This document shows, piece after piece, positions 35,808-47,241 of a stretch of DNA of 64,000 nucleotides. The notes below the pieces were generated by a model. That model was not told the DNA's origin, did not search any database, and saw nothing but the letters and a program-made list of their open reading frames with translations. The position numbers and the translations under genes were made by a program. Origin of the DNA: Haemonchus contortus. Taxonomy: Eukaryota > Nematoda > Chromadorea > Rhabditida > Trichostrongylidae. Positions within the stretch are counted from its first letter, which is position 1. Each line of letters starts with the position of its first letter. Location of the stretch: contig LS997562.1 in the NCBI GenBank assembly GCA_000469685.2, forward strand, positions 27,722,124-27,786,123. The letters run 5' to 3'.

Positions 35808-37072
35808 TTAGGTTGTTCGGAAAGAAATGCGCGTTTGAGTTCAAAAAATTTTTTATTATAAAAACAAAACCAAACAAGATCAATTCAAAAGATACTTACC
35901 ATTACTATCAATGACTTCTTGTCTACGTTTACGCAAAGAGTGGATTCTTCTTCTGAAGAACTCGGCCGGCTGCAACTCAAAGTAGTTGGACACCCTGAGT
36001 TGGACTTTTTCGCGGTTTTTGAATTTTCTCTCGGCCAAGGAGTGCTGCATTGACCGGGGCAGATGGTCGTCGGATGGAGTCAGGTCTGGGCTATAAGGCG
36101 GATGAGGCAGGAATTTCCAACCCCTATTCCTCAATTTCTTTCCAAGGTGGTTTTCGCAACATGTTGACTAGCGTTGTCGAGGAGGAATTTTGTCGACGTC
36201 GTTTTGACACCTTGACGACGCAGTGCTTGATCCACGCAGTTCTTTTAACTTTGCAAATGTCCGCCGTGACGGTTTGACCCGAATTCAGGACTTCAAACTA
36301 CACTTAATCTTTGCTGTTCCACCAAACACAGAGCATCACCTTTCTGCCGTGTGTATCCGGTTTCGTAGTGGGTTTCGGAGTGTCATCAGCGTCTAACCAC
36401 TGTCCTTTTCGTGTTGTGTTGTCGAAGCAGATCCATTTCCCGTCTGATGTAATAATAGAGTTGAAAAAACCGCTGTTCTTGGAGCGATGGAGAAGAATTT
36501 CGGCCACCGCCACTAGTGTTGCCTGGTTTGGGTCGCCCAGCTGGTGCGGTACCCATTTTCCTCACCTGTTCTTCTTGCCATTTGCCAGCAAATGCTCATG
36601 GATGATAGAGTTTGAGCAGCCAACATGTGTTGCCAGTTCTTGGGTGATTTGGTGTGGATCCAGTTTGATGACGGTCTTCAACACTTGGCTATCGACGAAC
36701 TGAGGCTGACTTCCATGTTCTTCGTCCTCCATGCTTTCATTACCGTTTTGGAAACGCCGACACCGTCGTCGACACTGGTTTTCTGACAGGGCTTTTTCGC
36801 CGTATACTTCAGATGTGGTACGATGAGAATCAGCAGCCGATTTTCCTTGCTTGAAGTTGTACCACACGCAAGCCCGCAAAAGGCATTTTTGGTCGAGCAA
36901 CTTTTAAACTTTCTTTTCTTAGAAAAAAAGAAAGTAGACATAGCCAAAAATATATCAAAAGATGCGCAATGAAAATCTCTATGTAATATTCAAAATCGTT
37001 CTGAAAAATCATCTATAGTAGGGGAGAAATGAATGGACAAATTTAGCGCGCATTCCTTTCCGAACAACCTAA
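35808..37072 (-). mobile_element. mariner transposon with both TIRs, dead transposase
   Basis: The ends TTAGGTTGTTCGGAAAGAAA (35808) and its reverse complement with few mismatches (to 37072) are flanked by TA on both sides. Length 1265 bp is normal for mariner. The minus-strand transposase reads MLDQKCLLRACVWYNFKQGK (N-terminal helix-turn-helix, ~36900), GKWVPHQLGDPNQ (linker), IITSDGKW (first Asp), LDNASQHVA (second Asp) and HPPYSPDLTPSD (third Asp, DD34D type). A TGA replaces a codon just before GKWVPHQL (36562-36564), and stops plus frame breaks occur around 36300 and 36150. Confidence 0.9.
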
Positions 37073-37074
37073 TA

Positions 37075-38384
37075 TATTATCACAAAGGCGATTGTTCAAA
37101 GAAAAAAAGGGCAGATGGGCCAAGGAAGAGTATCTCCGTGAAATTTTCGTGCAATTGGAATACTTTGAACGCCCTAAAGCCAAATTGTCAATTTTCGCGC
37201 TAACCCCGCCCTTGTGAGCAAAGTCTTTTTCTGCCCTTTTGGGGTACCCTTTTTAGACAGAAAAGTGGAAGGTTTGATGTAGAGGAGTACATCGGTGGCA
37301 AAGAAAGCGAGCAAATCGGCCAGTTGTAAGGCTATTCAAAAGTAGTGGAAGTGAAAGTTGTACGAGGTCACCGTGAAGGTAATGGCATGTAAGGGATGAT
37401 TGGACGAGACTCAACTTGCTCCCACTGCGCAAAGAAATGACTACATCTAGCCGAGATTGTCCGAAACTACCTTTCACTATCGCCATGAGTTATGACAAGT
37501 TGTTTGAACTTCTTACATGGGAGTCTCTTGAGATAGCGCAGTCTCTACAAAGTCCTTGAAACTCGTCAACGATGGGTGTGGCATTCACAGGATACAATCC
37601 CTGGCCCCTTATTGTGCTCTATCCATGACGTTTTTGTCCTTGTAACGGCATGTATGGTATAAGGGAGAGCCTCAAATTCATACTATAGGGAAATCTCAGA
37701 AACCGTTTTCATCGTGAACTGTGCCTTTGGAATAAAAGTGGAAAATAGGTTGATGCCCGCTGAGATAGAGATAAATAGATGCCTTTGGTCCGCCGCGACA
37801 TGGTCCAAAAAGCAATAATTGAGTCATTAAGCCTTTGCCCGACACTTCCTGCTTCACACAAGTAACTTGCGTCAATGAGCACCACGCCTTTTGTATACCG
37901 ACTCTTCGTTTTGATAAAAAAAAAGAACGCAGGAACATCCGAGGGGTCAAGAATGTAAGCTCAAGTTTACACTGTGGAAGACCACGAATTCTGTGCATGT
38001 CGATACCAAGAATTACACTTAGCAAAAATAAAAATGGTGATTGTGACAGTGTCCTCCAGGGTTTTCAAACAGCCCTACCTTTCAGGTAATGTACCCGGTT
38101 ACCCTGCCAAAGATGATTCCATGTCTGAATCAGCTGATATCACTGACTGTCAGAGCGTGAAACTCATCACAGACACCCTCGCTCACGCCATTATCAGACA
38201 CATCGCCCAGCCAGGTTGGCAGGCCTGCAGATGGAGCAATTCACAAAAAAACATGCCTTGAACACCAAAACTCTTCAGTGATGGAGCAAGAATGTCACCA
38301 AAAAATAACGCCCAGAACCCTAGTCTGAGTTGTGTGGGCAGTATGCGAAGGCTACGGGGAGGGGGGAGTAAACGACCTCGGCCA
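37075..38384. other. no recognised feature
   Basis: Short frames only. Conserved motifs were not found. Confidence 0.4.
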
Positions 38385-38660
38385 AAGAAGTTAATTCTGA
38401 ACATTGGATCGCTCAATGGAAAGCCCAGAGAGGTTGAAGATCCCGTGAAGGAAAAAACAACAAGTCATGCATTCAGACGACGAGCTAGAAAAGAACAAAA
38501 GCCAGAGAATTCGGAGAAGCTGTCAAACACTCCTACAGCGTAGAAGGCACCGAATGGTGTGGTCACAGCGGTCAAGGAGCTCTACAGTATTGGGTCACCG
38601 TTGTCAACAGAATCTGGAGTCGAATCATGTTTGAAAGGATAGAAGCGTACATGAGAGAGG
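38385..38660 (+). mobile_element. RTE-like LINE endonuclease fragment
   Basis: The plus frame reads KLILNIGSLNGKPREVEDPV, matching the start of the AP endonuclease domain of RTE-like LINEs. It decays quickly downstream. A same-strand reverse transcriptase fragment at 43600-43850 may belong to the same element. Confidence 0.55.
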
Positions 38661-38721
38661 TACTGAGCAATAATATCCTTGTACGCACCTCAAGTCACAC
38701 TGAAAAAATGAGTTATATCTG

Positions 38722-39160
38722 AAGGATCCCAACTCTGAAATAAGACCTCTACTGCTATACGTGTTTTTGGGCGCTGAATTCAAATCCACTTTCCAAATCT
38801 GCCGAGCGATTCTCTGAACGAAGTCATGAGTGGGGTTTCAGGTGACATCACATGAGAAAACTTAAATTACATAGATGCGGCTCACTCTTCAACGGCGGCT
38901 TGGTGTAGTAGGAGGCGTGACGCTTCATGTGCGAGAGACTAGGGTGCGGGTTTTGTGGGGGACCGAGTTTTTGCATTATGTAGAATTTTTTCAAGAACTA
39001 CAAAATACTCTAATGATTTTATCGCGTTCTATGAATTTTTGATGCTTTCGCTGATATTTACCCACCGAAAACAATACCGTTTAAATTTTATTGCATATCC
39101 ATGCGCTCTATATTCACAGTGTGATAACTTTATGAACAAATGTGATACTCTAGCACGAAA
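38722..39160 (+). repeat. left inverted end of pogo-like element
   Basis: Reverse complement of 42610-43045 with moderate divergence. It contains a tRNA-like segment (A-box-like TGGTGTAGTAGG at ~38910). Confidence 0.7.
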
Positions 39161-39399
39161 TGATCGAAACAAAGACGCTTCTCACAGTGGGAGCAATGGA
39201 TGAAAAAGAACTCATCACAGCTCATTGCTTCACAATCACTCACCAAGTCAGAAGGGAAACAGAATTGTGTGGGAGTCTCAGAATCGCCCGGGGGAGCGGT
39301 TAAGTAGCCGGCGGCATACCATGAATAAGAAAGGAATTTTCTAAATCCAACAGCACAGAACTGAAAGTAGACAAGCGATAATAAGCGAAGAGTGTAGTC

Positions 39400-39890
39400 T
39401 GGGTCCGGGAACTTCTCCCCTAACACGGCGTCGCAGACGCCGCACCCGCCGCCTATCGCGGGATTGCGATGGAAGATTGGAGCGCGCAATTTGTGAGGTA
39501 GGGAGTCCTTTAATTATTTGAATTGGCTGGCCGCTCTTTTCAATTCCAATGCGGTATTGATCGTCGTTTATATAGGAGGGGTCATTCTAATTAATCAAGT
39601 CTAATAAACACGAAAACGGAAAAGAAACAGAAGAAAAAACGATTAAATCTAATAAAAAAGCAAGGCAATCAACGAAAAATTCCGCGTCCTATCGATTGGT
39701 GGGAGTACGGTAATTGCAGTGACATTTGCCGCATGCCGCAAGGGAGAATGCCGCGATAGGGGAGAAGTTCCGTTACCCGTGTAGTCTCGAGTGTACACGC
39801 AGAAGTTGAGATCATGAGCTATTGCATGAACGCAATTAAATCTCGCCACCAGCTGCCATTTGAATTACTTTCCCGCGCGCGAATATTCGA
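39400..39890 (-). repeat. unclassified repeat, GC-rich head
   Basis: The minus strand starts CGCGCGGGAAAGTAATTCAA (39880) and GCAGCTGGTGGCGAGATTTA. The same head occurs at 40897-40930 and 60189-60230. A related segment with GAAGTTCCCGGACCC lies at 39400-39440. Probably a SINE or small DNA element. Confidence 0.45.
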
Positions 39891-40899
39891 ATAGACTTTC
39901 GTGGACTGTCTTCAGAGCACATTATATCCCTACGATGCGAGTGCAAAAATGTACATTGTTGTTTATGTGACCTTCTGGGCTATATTCCGAGTAAGGAGGA
40001 GTTGGCTTGGTGGTAGTCTACCTCTTCGTTACGAACTCTAATGAAAAGAGGATATAATGAAGGTGAGAAGGGACTTTTCACTGCATGAAGCACCAATTGT
40101 CAGTAGGGGTTATCCTTTGTTTTCCAATGTCAGTCTGCCTTCGAAATGTCCTTTCTAAATCCAAATTGGAGGTTTCTCGCAATAAAGTAATTGATTCAGT
40201 TTACACTCCGGGAGATCCTTCATTTCTTCTACCCTCGTAAGTAGGTGGCAATATTAAAGGTCACATATCGACCGCAAATGAGACATTTTTGATCGTTTTG
40301 TATAAAAATATTCATGTGAATTTCAATGACAAAGGATGAGTTGCATTGGGATCACAGGTTCTTCAAGTGCTCGACTCTCCGCGGAGGTGCAAATAGTACT
40401 TAGTGGTTGATTATTCGGAGTGTCCGTGGAGTTCGCTTCAAGAGGGAACCCTATTTGTTGCAGCCTTCAAGACTAACTCAATAGGGAAAACAGAAATGGA
40501 TGAAAAATTGAGGATTTTGCAAGAAAAACGAGATCCGTTTAGTCTACCAAGTTCTCCTTTCCTCGGAATACGAGAAAGACAGAAATAACCCAAGTGATGT
40601 TATACCTGATTCTGTTCTAATAATGCTTTTGTGAAAAACTCACGTAACATAATCCCATTCTTCAGTTCTCTAGAAAGTTGCCTACCTTGACACACGGCAT
40701 TGTATGAAATCAAATTTCAGATTATTATGCCCTGCTACAATCACTTCAATGTCGAACAAGTGGTCGTATGGGGCTCGTCGAGGAGACAACGTACTTGTTT
40801 TTGTACCGTTTGGACACTTTGCAAGCCATTCTACCGAGTGTAGTGTACGGGGCGCCGGCTTCAGGGCTGTCACGTGGTTCCTAATCCAAACCCCCGCGC

Positions 40900-42563
40900 G
40901 CGGGAAAGTAATTCAAACGGCAGCCGGTGACGAGATTTAATCGCGTTCCTATTGCATAGTATTGAGGTAATGCGTTTGATCATATTGTTAAAATGCAAGA
41001 AGAAATGAAGATCTAGCGACAGCGACTGTATCAGCCTCGTGGTACGAGCAGGGATGTTCATGAATTTCACCTGCTTTTGTGGAGGTTAGACGGATTACGA
41101 AGATTACGCGATCTGAACGACTTGAACGGCGCGATGGGCGGGGTCGGTCTTCATGGTCTTTGAACGATGTCCACGAGTCCAGTATCAACAGTGTCGGTGT
41201 TTGTGAGTCCGGAGCTGCTACGCATGATTGCGCCCAGTCTAGTATCAGCTGTTTGCTCATCATGTGCGTTTTACTCGCTCGTACCTCCAAATGCTCGTAC
41301 ATCCAAATTTCGCGCACAGAAAAACCCTCAACTCGGGAACTCGCCAGTAGCTTCTTATCAAAGTCAGGTTGAGAAACCTAGTGTAATGCCAAATATTTTT
41401 ATAGCCCACCTCCATCACCACGAAGAGCTTCTGACCCAGGTGACCGTTAGCGAAAAGGCAAGGCATAACAGTGACCGAATGGGTCGTGGCAGAGACAGAC
41501 TGTACGACCCTCTTTACTCTCTTCGAGTCTTTCATTGCTAGCGATCTCCTAGTATGCATTTTCTCCATGGACCCACTTTGGTCAGCTTTACACACTGCCC
41601 CTAACGGCCATCTTTCCATCTCTAGAAACTGGCAATGTTGAAGCAACACACCATTTCCGAGATAAGAGACAACTCTAGAGAAATGTGCTGATGATTTAGT
41701 TCCTACCTTCCCTCACTTCGCTTACAAAATTTTGAGCTTCCATAGAAATGCGCTCCCTGTCCTCGAAACTCTTTCTAGAGCAGAAGGTGGTTATACGTCG
41801 GGAAAGCAAACCAGACGTCCTTTTGAACTGTTGTACCCATCTATGTACAGCTTTAAATCCTTCTACTAGCGAACTTTTCTGTCGATCCTCAAAGCCATTT
41901 GACGTATGTCGCTGTCATGCAAGGTCACACCGGAATCAAGCTTCGAATTAATTTCTCTATACAGAAGGTCTGCCAACGTTCGCAAAGCTTCCAGGCGACT
42001 CTCGCGGACCTCACCTACTTTCAGATGTCCATAAGCTACCACAAAATAAGATATGCTCCCCAATGTTATGGCTCACCTTCCCTCTCAATTTGCCTCAACT
42101 TTAAGAGGTGGTAATCGCTTCGGATGAATCGGAAAAAGGAGTGCATGGACGATAGGGTGCGGCTTCTTTTTGTGCTCGGACGGTAAAACATGATGGCGCG
42201 TTCCACCTGGATCGCGGTAATGCCACCTCATGGATATTTGAGCTGGGGAAGCAGAAAGAATAACTGTTTTCTAGAAATCTCCATGTCACCGAATAGGAAC
42301 GACCGTTTGGACGATCCTGGTGTTTCTTAATCGTCACGTTCCCACAACGGGTCGGCTTCCCCTTCTTCTATGATACTGCCTTCTTCGCACTCAATATCGA
42401 GATCGTCATGCACGGCATCCCGCAAGATAGCGGAAAAGCTATCTATCAACTTCTGTTCTTTCCTGGTTTGGGCGCGTTCTATATCACAAAAACCGAGGTT
42501 CTTCAATAAGTGCGACACTACCAACTGTGGACAGAACATACTGCTCCTAGAACAGTGTCTCAT
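40900..42563 (-). pseudogene. pogo-like (CENPB/DDE) transposase, broken
   Basis: From the N-terminus: VSHLLKNLGFCDIERA (~42510); a CENPB-type helix-turn-helix, GVTLHDSDIRQMALRIDRKV (~41925), continued in another frame by GFKAVHRWVQQFKRTSGLLS (~41850); KADQSGSMEKMHTRRSLA (~41580, DDE first Asp region) with RVVQSVSATTHSVTVMP; TASKTHMMSKQL-like and LLILDSWTSFKDHE (~41180, second Asp); and IPARTTRLIQSLSL (~41060). The order matches pogo/Tigger-type transposases of nematodes. At least four frame changes are needed, so the copy is dead. Confidence 0.75.
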
Positions 42564-42609
42564 CAGCCCATCTGTTCCACCTTTTTACCACGTTTGCCAC
42601 GCGGAAAAG

Positions 42610-43045
42610 TGGTAAAGTTCAGAACAACCATATCATTTGTGAAATTTGTTAATAGTACTAATTGTGAATAGACGAGAGGAAGAGAGGGTATCAGCAGAAG
42701 CATCAAAAATTCATAGAACGTGATAAAATCATCGTGAGAGTATTTTTTAGTTCTCAAAAAGAAAATTCTATGTAATGCAAAAACTCGGCTTTCCACGAAA
42801 CCCGAACCCTAGTCTCTCGCATATGGAGCGTCACGCCTCCTACTACACCAAGCCGCCGTTGAAGAGTGAGCCGCATCTATGTAATTTAAGTTTTCTCATG
42901 TAATGTCACCTGAGACCACCCTCATAACTCCGTTCAGAGAATCGCTTGGCAGATTTGGAAAGCGGATTTGACTTCAGCGCCCAAAAACACGTATAGCAGT
43001 AGAGGTCTTATTTCAAATGACCACTCCGAGTTGGGATCCTTCCCT
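42610..43045 (-). repeat. right inverted end of pogo-like element
   Basis: Inverted partner of 38722-39160. The N-terminal transposase frame starts inside or next to it. Confidence 0.7.
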
Positions 43046-43599
43046 GGCCAGTGTAGACACTGGCATCAAACGGAGGACCTCGGATAGGTTTACAGAGGGA
43101 AGTATGAATCAGAAGAGTCAGAAATGATGAAGGAGAGAAGATTTTCGACTTATGCAGCACATCTTTCACGGATAGAGAGACTCAGAGGGTTACCCAAAGT
43201 AAATGAGGGAGACCAACGAAAGTTGAACATGTACTGGTAAGAAGATCACACCACAAAACTGCAAAGGATATCAAGGTAGTGCCTATCGGAGAGTTGGCTT
43301 CGCAGCACATAATAGCCAGCGATATGGAGGGGACCTGCCCTAATTTCACAGAGAGCTTCACGTCCCAAAAGGATGCAACAAATGTCATCTTCAGAAATAC
43401 AAGCGACAAGCGATGAGACTAGAGAGTATATGGGAAAACCCGTATACACTGCCACCTAGCCTTTCACGATACGGAGAAGGGTTGGGTTTTCGTCGCCTAC
43501 TGCAATCAGTCCTCTGAAGAGAGCTCGAGAACGATAATTTTGTGAGCACCTGATTTCAGTGGTCAAGAATGTGAAAGATAGGTTCACTACATTCGCACG

Positions 43600-43850
43600 C
43601 AACCCTCATGGCTCAACAAAGACCATACATCCAGGTTTGGTACATCACAGAACAGCTGCTAACCCGTTCGTTTTCCTGTTTACAAAAGATTTTATCTCAG
43701 ACGACCTTTGAATAGACCACTGATGGCCATCATCTGAGCTGATGACATCATAAATGGCATAACAGCGGAGAACAAAAAACTCCAGGACAAGCCGAAGAAC
43801 TATGTAGAAGGAAGGCGAGGGAAGATGAAGAAGAGGATGAGGAAGAAGGA
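43600..43850 (+). mobile_element. RTE-like reverse transcriptase fragment
   Basis: One plus frame reads ADDIINGITAENKKLQDKPK (from ~43738), the catalytic ADD block and following helix. Upstream remnants resemble NPFVFLFTKDFI. Too short to classify firmly. Confidence 0.5.
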
Positions 43851-45393
43851 GAATGAAAAAAACAACACGAAGAGGTAGAACAAGAAGTTACAATACGAAG
43901 AAATCAAGTGCTCTTCAATCGTGATTGCTAGTGCTAGCTCAGACTTATTCGGAAGTCCTCCCTTTACTTATAGAAGATTCCAACCTTACTGTCCTACCCA
44001 AACATGCAGTGAAAGCAGAACTCGCAACTTATCAAAACTGTATTTGGTATGTAAAGCATAACTATAATAAAAGAAATCCATCATTCAGTCGAAGGGTATC
44101 AGGGTCGCAAAAGGCAAGCAAATCCAGTCTTCAATGAAGCTGATGATGTTTGAGGATTTAGCGGCTGCTTCTATAATCGGAGATGATGTGAGGAGCTTCG
44201 AAGGAGGACGGGCGTAGGAGACTGTTTTAATCTGTATTGTCTCTATCTTACCTACTTCTGTGAATCGACTCGTGACTCCCTTCCACAGAAGCTAGCTTCA
44301 GTACCTCGTACTTATCTGTAGCCCGATCCTAGCGGCTCCTATAGGCTTGTCGAGGGAGCTTCTTCGTACTTTGAGAGTAGCTTACCTATCAGTGGTGCTG
44401 TCGTAAACTGTTTTACAAACTTCATGTTTGAATGCAGCCACCCACTATCCTAACTCACTAAGCTTGGAAGTGGTTCAAGTACTAAACATGATAAGATTTG
44501 GGTTGCGGACTATTGCGTCATAAAATGAAACCTAAAAGCGTGTAGAAACCAAACGTCTTGTTTTGCAGAGTTATCTGCTTCATTGAAAACATTTGTGAAT
44601 GGGGGTGTATCCCTTCCATGAGAAGCACAGGCTTCTAGGTCTGTTTGGTTGGTGGCACATACCGAAGCAAATTCAATCAAGCCCCTGCTTCGGACAGGAG
44701 TCGGATAAGGATCGAACGGCCAAGTGGATGAAGAAAAGTGGTGCCGAATGTGTTGATTTGAATTAAAATCTTCGAATCGATTTTCATATCTCTGAGTAGT
44801 TTTTTGAAAAAGGAATTTGAACTAACTACGCTTCCGGAAGTTCACTTTATAAGAAAATGAGATTCAGCCTTTTGCGCTCGGGGCGATATTGGAGGTCTAT
44901 ATGAGTTTCAAGGTTCAAGGGTGGTCATTATTTTTACAACGAGTTACTGTGCGTGACGAATTCAGTACGAATGCTTTCGAAAATGTGCAATTTCCTTTAA
45001 AACATCGGAAATGTTCAAAAGCCAGAAACTGCATGCGCTTTGCACAAACACATACATGCACATGCACAAACATGCCGCATATTGATTTTTAACGATTAAA
45101 TAGCTGTTTCTCCTGTACATTGGCATACAATTTGCAAAATATAAAGAAGTGCTGTTCTGAAGTATGGGCATATCATTCATCGAGGATAGAAACTGATGAA
45201 GCATGGAACAATATCTCTATAGAATCACGAGTTCAATATCCAAACTGTATCGGGAGAAAAAAAGCCCGCGAAAAAATCCAAAATAGTCATGCAGCATCCT
45301 AATATCTGCAAAAACAATCATTAACATTCGTATAAGCAACTATGACAAAAGACGGCAAAGGGATAATTCAACGTATATCGTAGTAAGTTCTTG
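43851..45393. other. no recognised feature; purine-rich start
   Basis: 43795-43885 is a purine-rich (GA/AAG) stretch. The rest shows short frames only. Confidence 0.4.
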
Positions 45394-45690
45394 TTAATTC
45401 ACGTTCTCGCACCGCACCTTGCGCTTCTCCTTCCACTTCTTGCACTCAGTGGTCGAGTGGGTCCGGCTCTCGAATCGCAGATGGTAGCCCCTCCACACCT
45501 CTGTCCGCCACCCAACTATCAAATTGTGCAGCACCTGGTTTAACAAATGTATGTGTACTGTACTGTACGGAAGGATGTACTTCCTAGAAAAATTTGTACT
45601 CTCAAATAGAGGCGACACAACTTCAGCAGCGTGGGTGGGGTCCATCTGCAGGGTGGTCTGGAGGAGTCGGAAGCGTCGGCTCAACTTTCC
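45394..45690 (-). pseudogene. PIF/Harbinger transposase C-terminal fragment
   Basis: The minus frame reads SRRFRLLQTTLQMDPTHAAE and later LLNQVLHNLIVGW, resembling the end of HARBI1-like transposases (SRFRLL..., then VLHN). An intervening insert and changed frame suggest decay. Confidence 0.5.
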
Positions 45691-46158
45691 GACGTCGACT
45701 CAACCATTTGCCGGGCACTGTATAAAAAATTAATTTGTCAAAAGCCATGAGAAAAACTAGCATTCACTCGCTGTGCTTCGTATTGAATCTTCTCCGGGTG
45801 TATTCGCACTAGCACGTGTGTATTATCGAACGAAGCGGTGCCCCTGCACAAAACCACAGTCCATCAATATTTGGTACTGCACTGGACCAACACTCGCCAA
45901 GTTTGGTGTGGCAGGGAACAAATGATCGCTGTTGTCGATCAGTCTCTGGAGTAGTCGCATTTAGTGGTTTCAAAAACATTATTTTATTATTCGTTGCTTA
46001 CTTTTATGTTCTACCTCCGGTGAAGTCCTGCATCTCCCACACGACCTGGCGCCCCGACAGCAAAAGCGAGAAGGTGGTGATCGCAATCCCGAAGGGCGAG
46101 AAGGATGATGGAGCGTGTGCCTTTGTAGTTAATGTACATCCCTCCAAGCGGGAGGCGT

Positions 46159-46830
46159 CTACAGTTTATATGGGTATTTATCGGGATCTCTTGTGGAAAA
46201 ATCGGTTTTTACATTGATGTTTATGTGCTTTCCATCCATGAAAGCAACAGCCCTTGGGTAAATCAATCTCGCCAGTGTATTAGCGGCAACTTCTTCCAAG
46301 AGCTCCCTGGAGAAGGGTGGAAATGCTTCATGGTTCAAAGCTCGAGATAACAACTTCTTCAAAGTGCACCGAATTTTTACTATGTGCTACTGATTATGTT
46401 TTGTTGCCTCACAACTCCGGATAGCATATGCCACTTTATAAACAATGCCCTGAACTGTCGATGAACCGCAGAGAACTTCCTCGGCTAAGGCTGCGAACGT
46501 ATGCCCGTGTCCGACATACCTCAAATTGAAGAAAACAGGAACTCTATAGGATTCACCCCTCCGCTATCGGTTGTTGTCACCTCAAGAAAATGAAAAACCG
46601 TTGATGACTGCTAATTGGTGAGGCATGTGTCGAAAGGTTCCGCAGCAACGGAGCAAGGCGTTCATGGAGGCGTTCGTACTCAATCGGTAAGAGCCTCGTA
46701 TAGTGCTTGAAATTGTGGTCATCAAACACTTTCGCTCCCTCCGTACATACTGCCTCGCCTCCATCCACTGCCTTCCCGGGGTCTCAGTAGGCCCGATCCC
46801 AACCAGCCAAAGCATTCATCAACACTCGAA
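46159..46830 (-). pseudogene. PIF/Harbinger transposase core fragment
   Basis: The minus frame contains YPRAVAFMDGKHININ (~46255), the conserved A-x-DGKHI block with a catalytic Asp of the DDE_4 family. Upstream, HNFKHYTRLLPIEYERLHER and ISSHQRFFIFL (46577-46768) resemble the N-terminal helical region. Stops and frame changes separate the pieces. Confidence 0.55.
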
Positions 46831-47219
46831 GATCGTCTTCAACCATCTAGATCATTTATGTACCGATTCCGTCAATGCATCATCACGTATAACGGACGAT
46901 ACATAAATACGATTACATGACATATTATTAGGAGGCATCAACGCCCTTTAAAAACCTTAGCTCTAGCTCAGTTTTAGTATAAATCAAAGAAATAATGGCG
47001 ATTCCACGACTATCCCCTCACATCGACTAATACAACCATAACTTTCATATGTGGTTATTCTGGCAAGAATTCGTATGGAATTGATGAATGTTCAAGTTCA
47101 GGGTACCTGTGACGGGATTTCAGTGGTAGGAATGCGGAATAGATATGCAATCGAACTCAAGGAGATCCACACTAGACGCGCCGATAAGCACCAACTTTAT
47201 CAACAACAAAACTCCAGAC
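46831..47219. other. no recognised feature
   Basis: A 70-codon plus frame (47051-47263) runs into the antisense SL1 copy; no motif was recognised. Confidence 0.35.
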
Positions 47220-47241
47220 CTCAAACTTGGGTAATTAAACC
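47220..47241 (-). other. exact copy of the SL1 spliced-leader exon
   Basis: All 22 nt of the nematode SL1 exon occur on the minus strand and are followed by GTCTGGAGTT. A GT follows, as in an SL RNA gene, but the ~80 nt downstream lacks a recognisable SL RNA body or Sm site (AATTTTTGG). A retrocopied trans-spliced mRNA end is the likely origin; a divergent SL RNA gene is the alternative. Confidence 0.75.

Larger units (their letters stand above)
38722..43045 (-). mobile_element. candidate pogo-like element with long inverted ends
   Basis: 38722-39160 and 42610-43045 are inverted copies (~330-430 bp, clearest over GAAGGATCCCAACTC, CCTCTACTGCTATACGTGTT, GCGGCTTGGTGTAGTAGGAG and CTATGAATTTTTGATGCTT). 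They enclose a decayed pogo-like transposase on the minus strand. Length 4.3 kb. The alternative is two independent inverted insertions of a tRNA-headed repeat, since the inverted ends contain a tRNA-like stretch. No target duplication was found. Confidence 0.5.

Noticed and set aside
47161..47241. SL1 RNA gene on the minus strand
   Set aside because: The leader is exact, but no SL RNA body, Sm site or 5S linkage is visible downstream; listed as a leader copy only.
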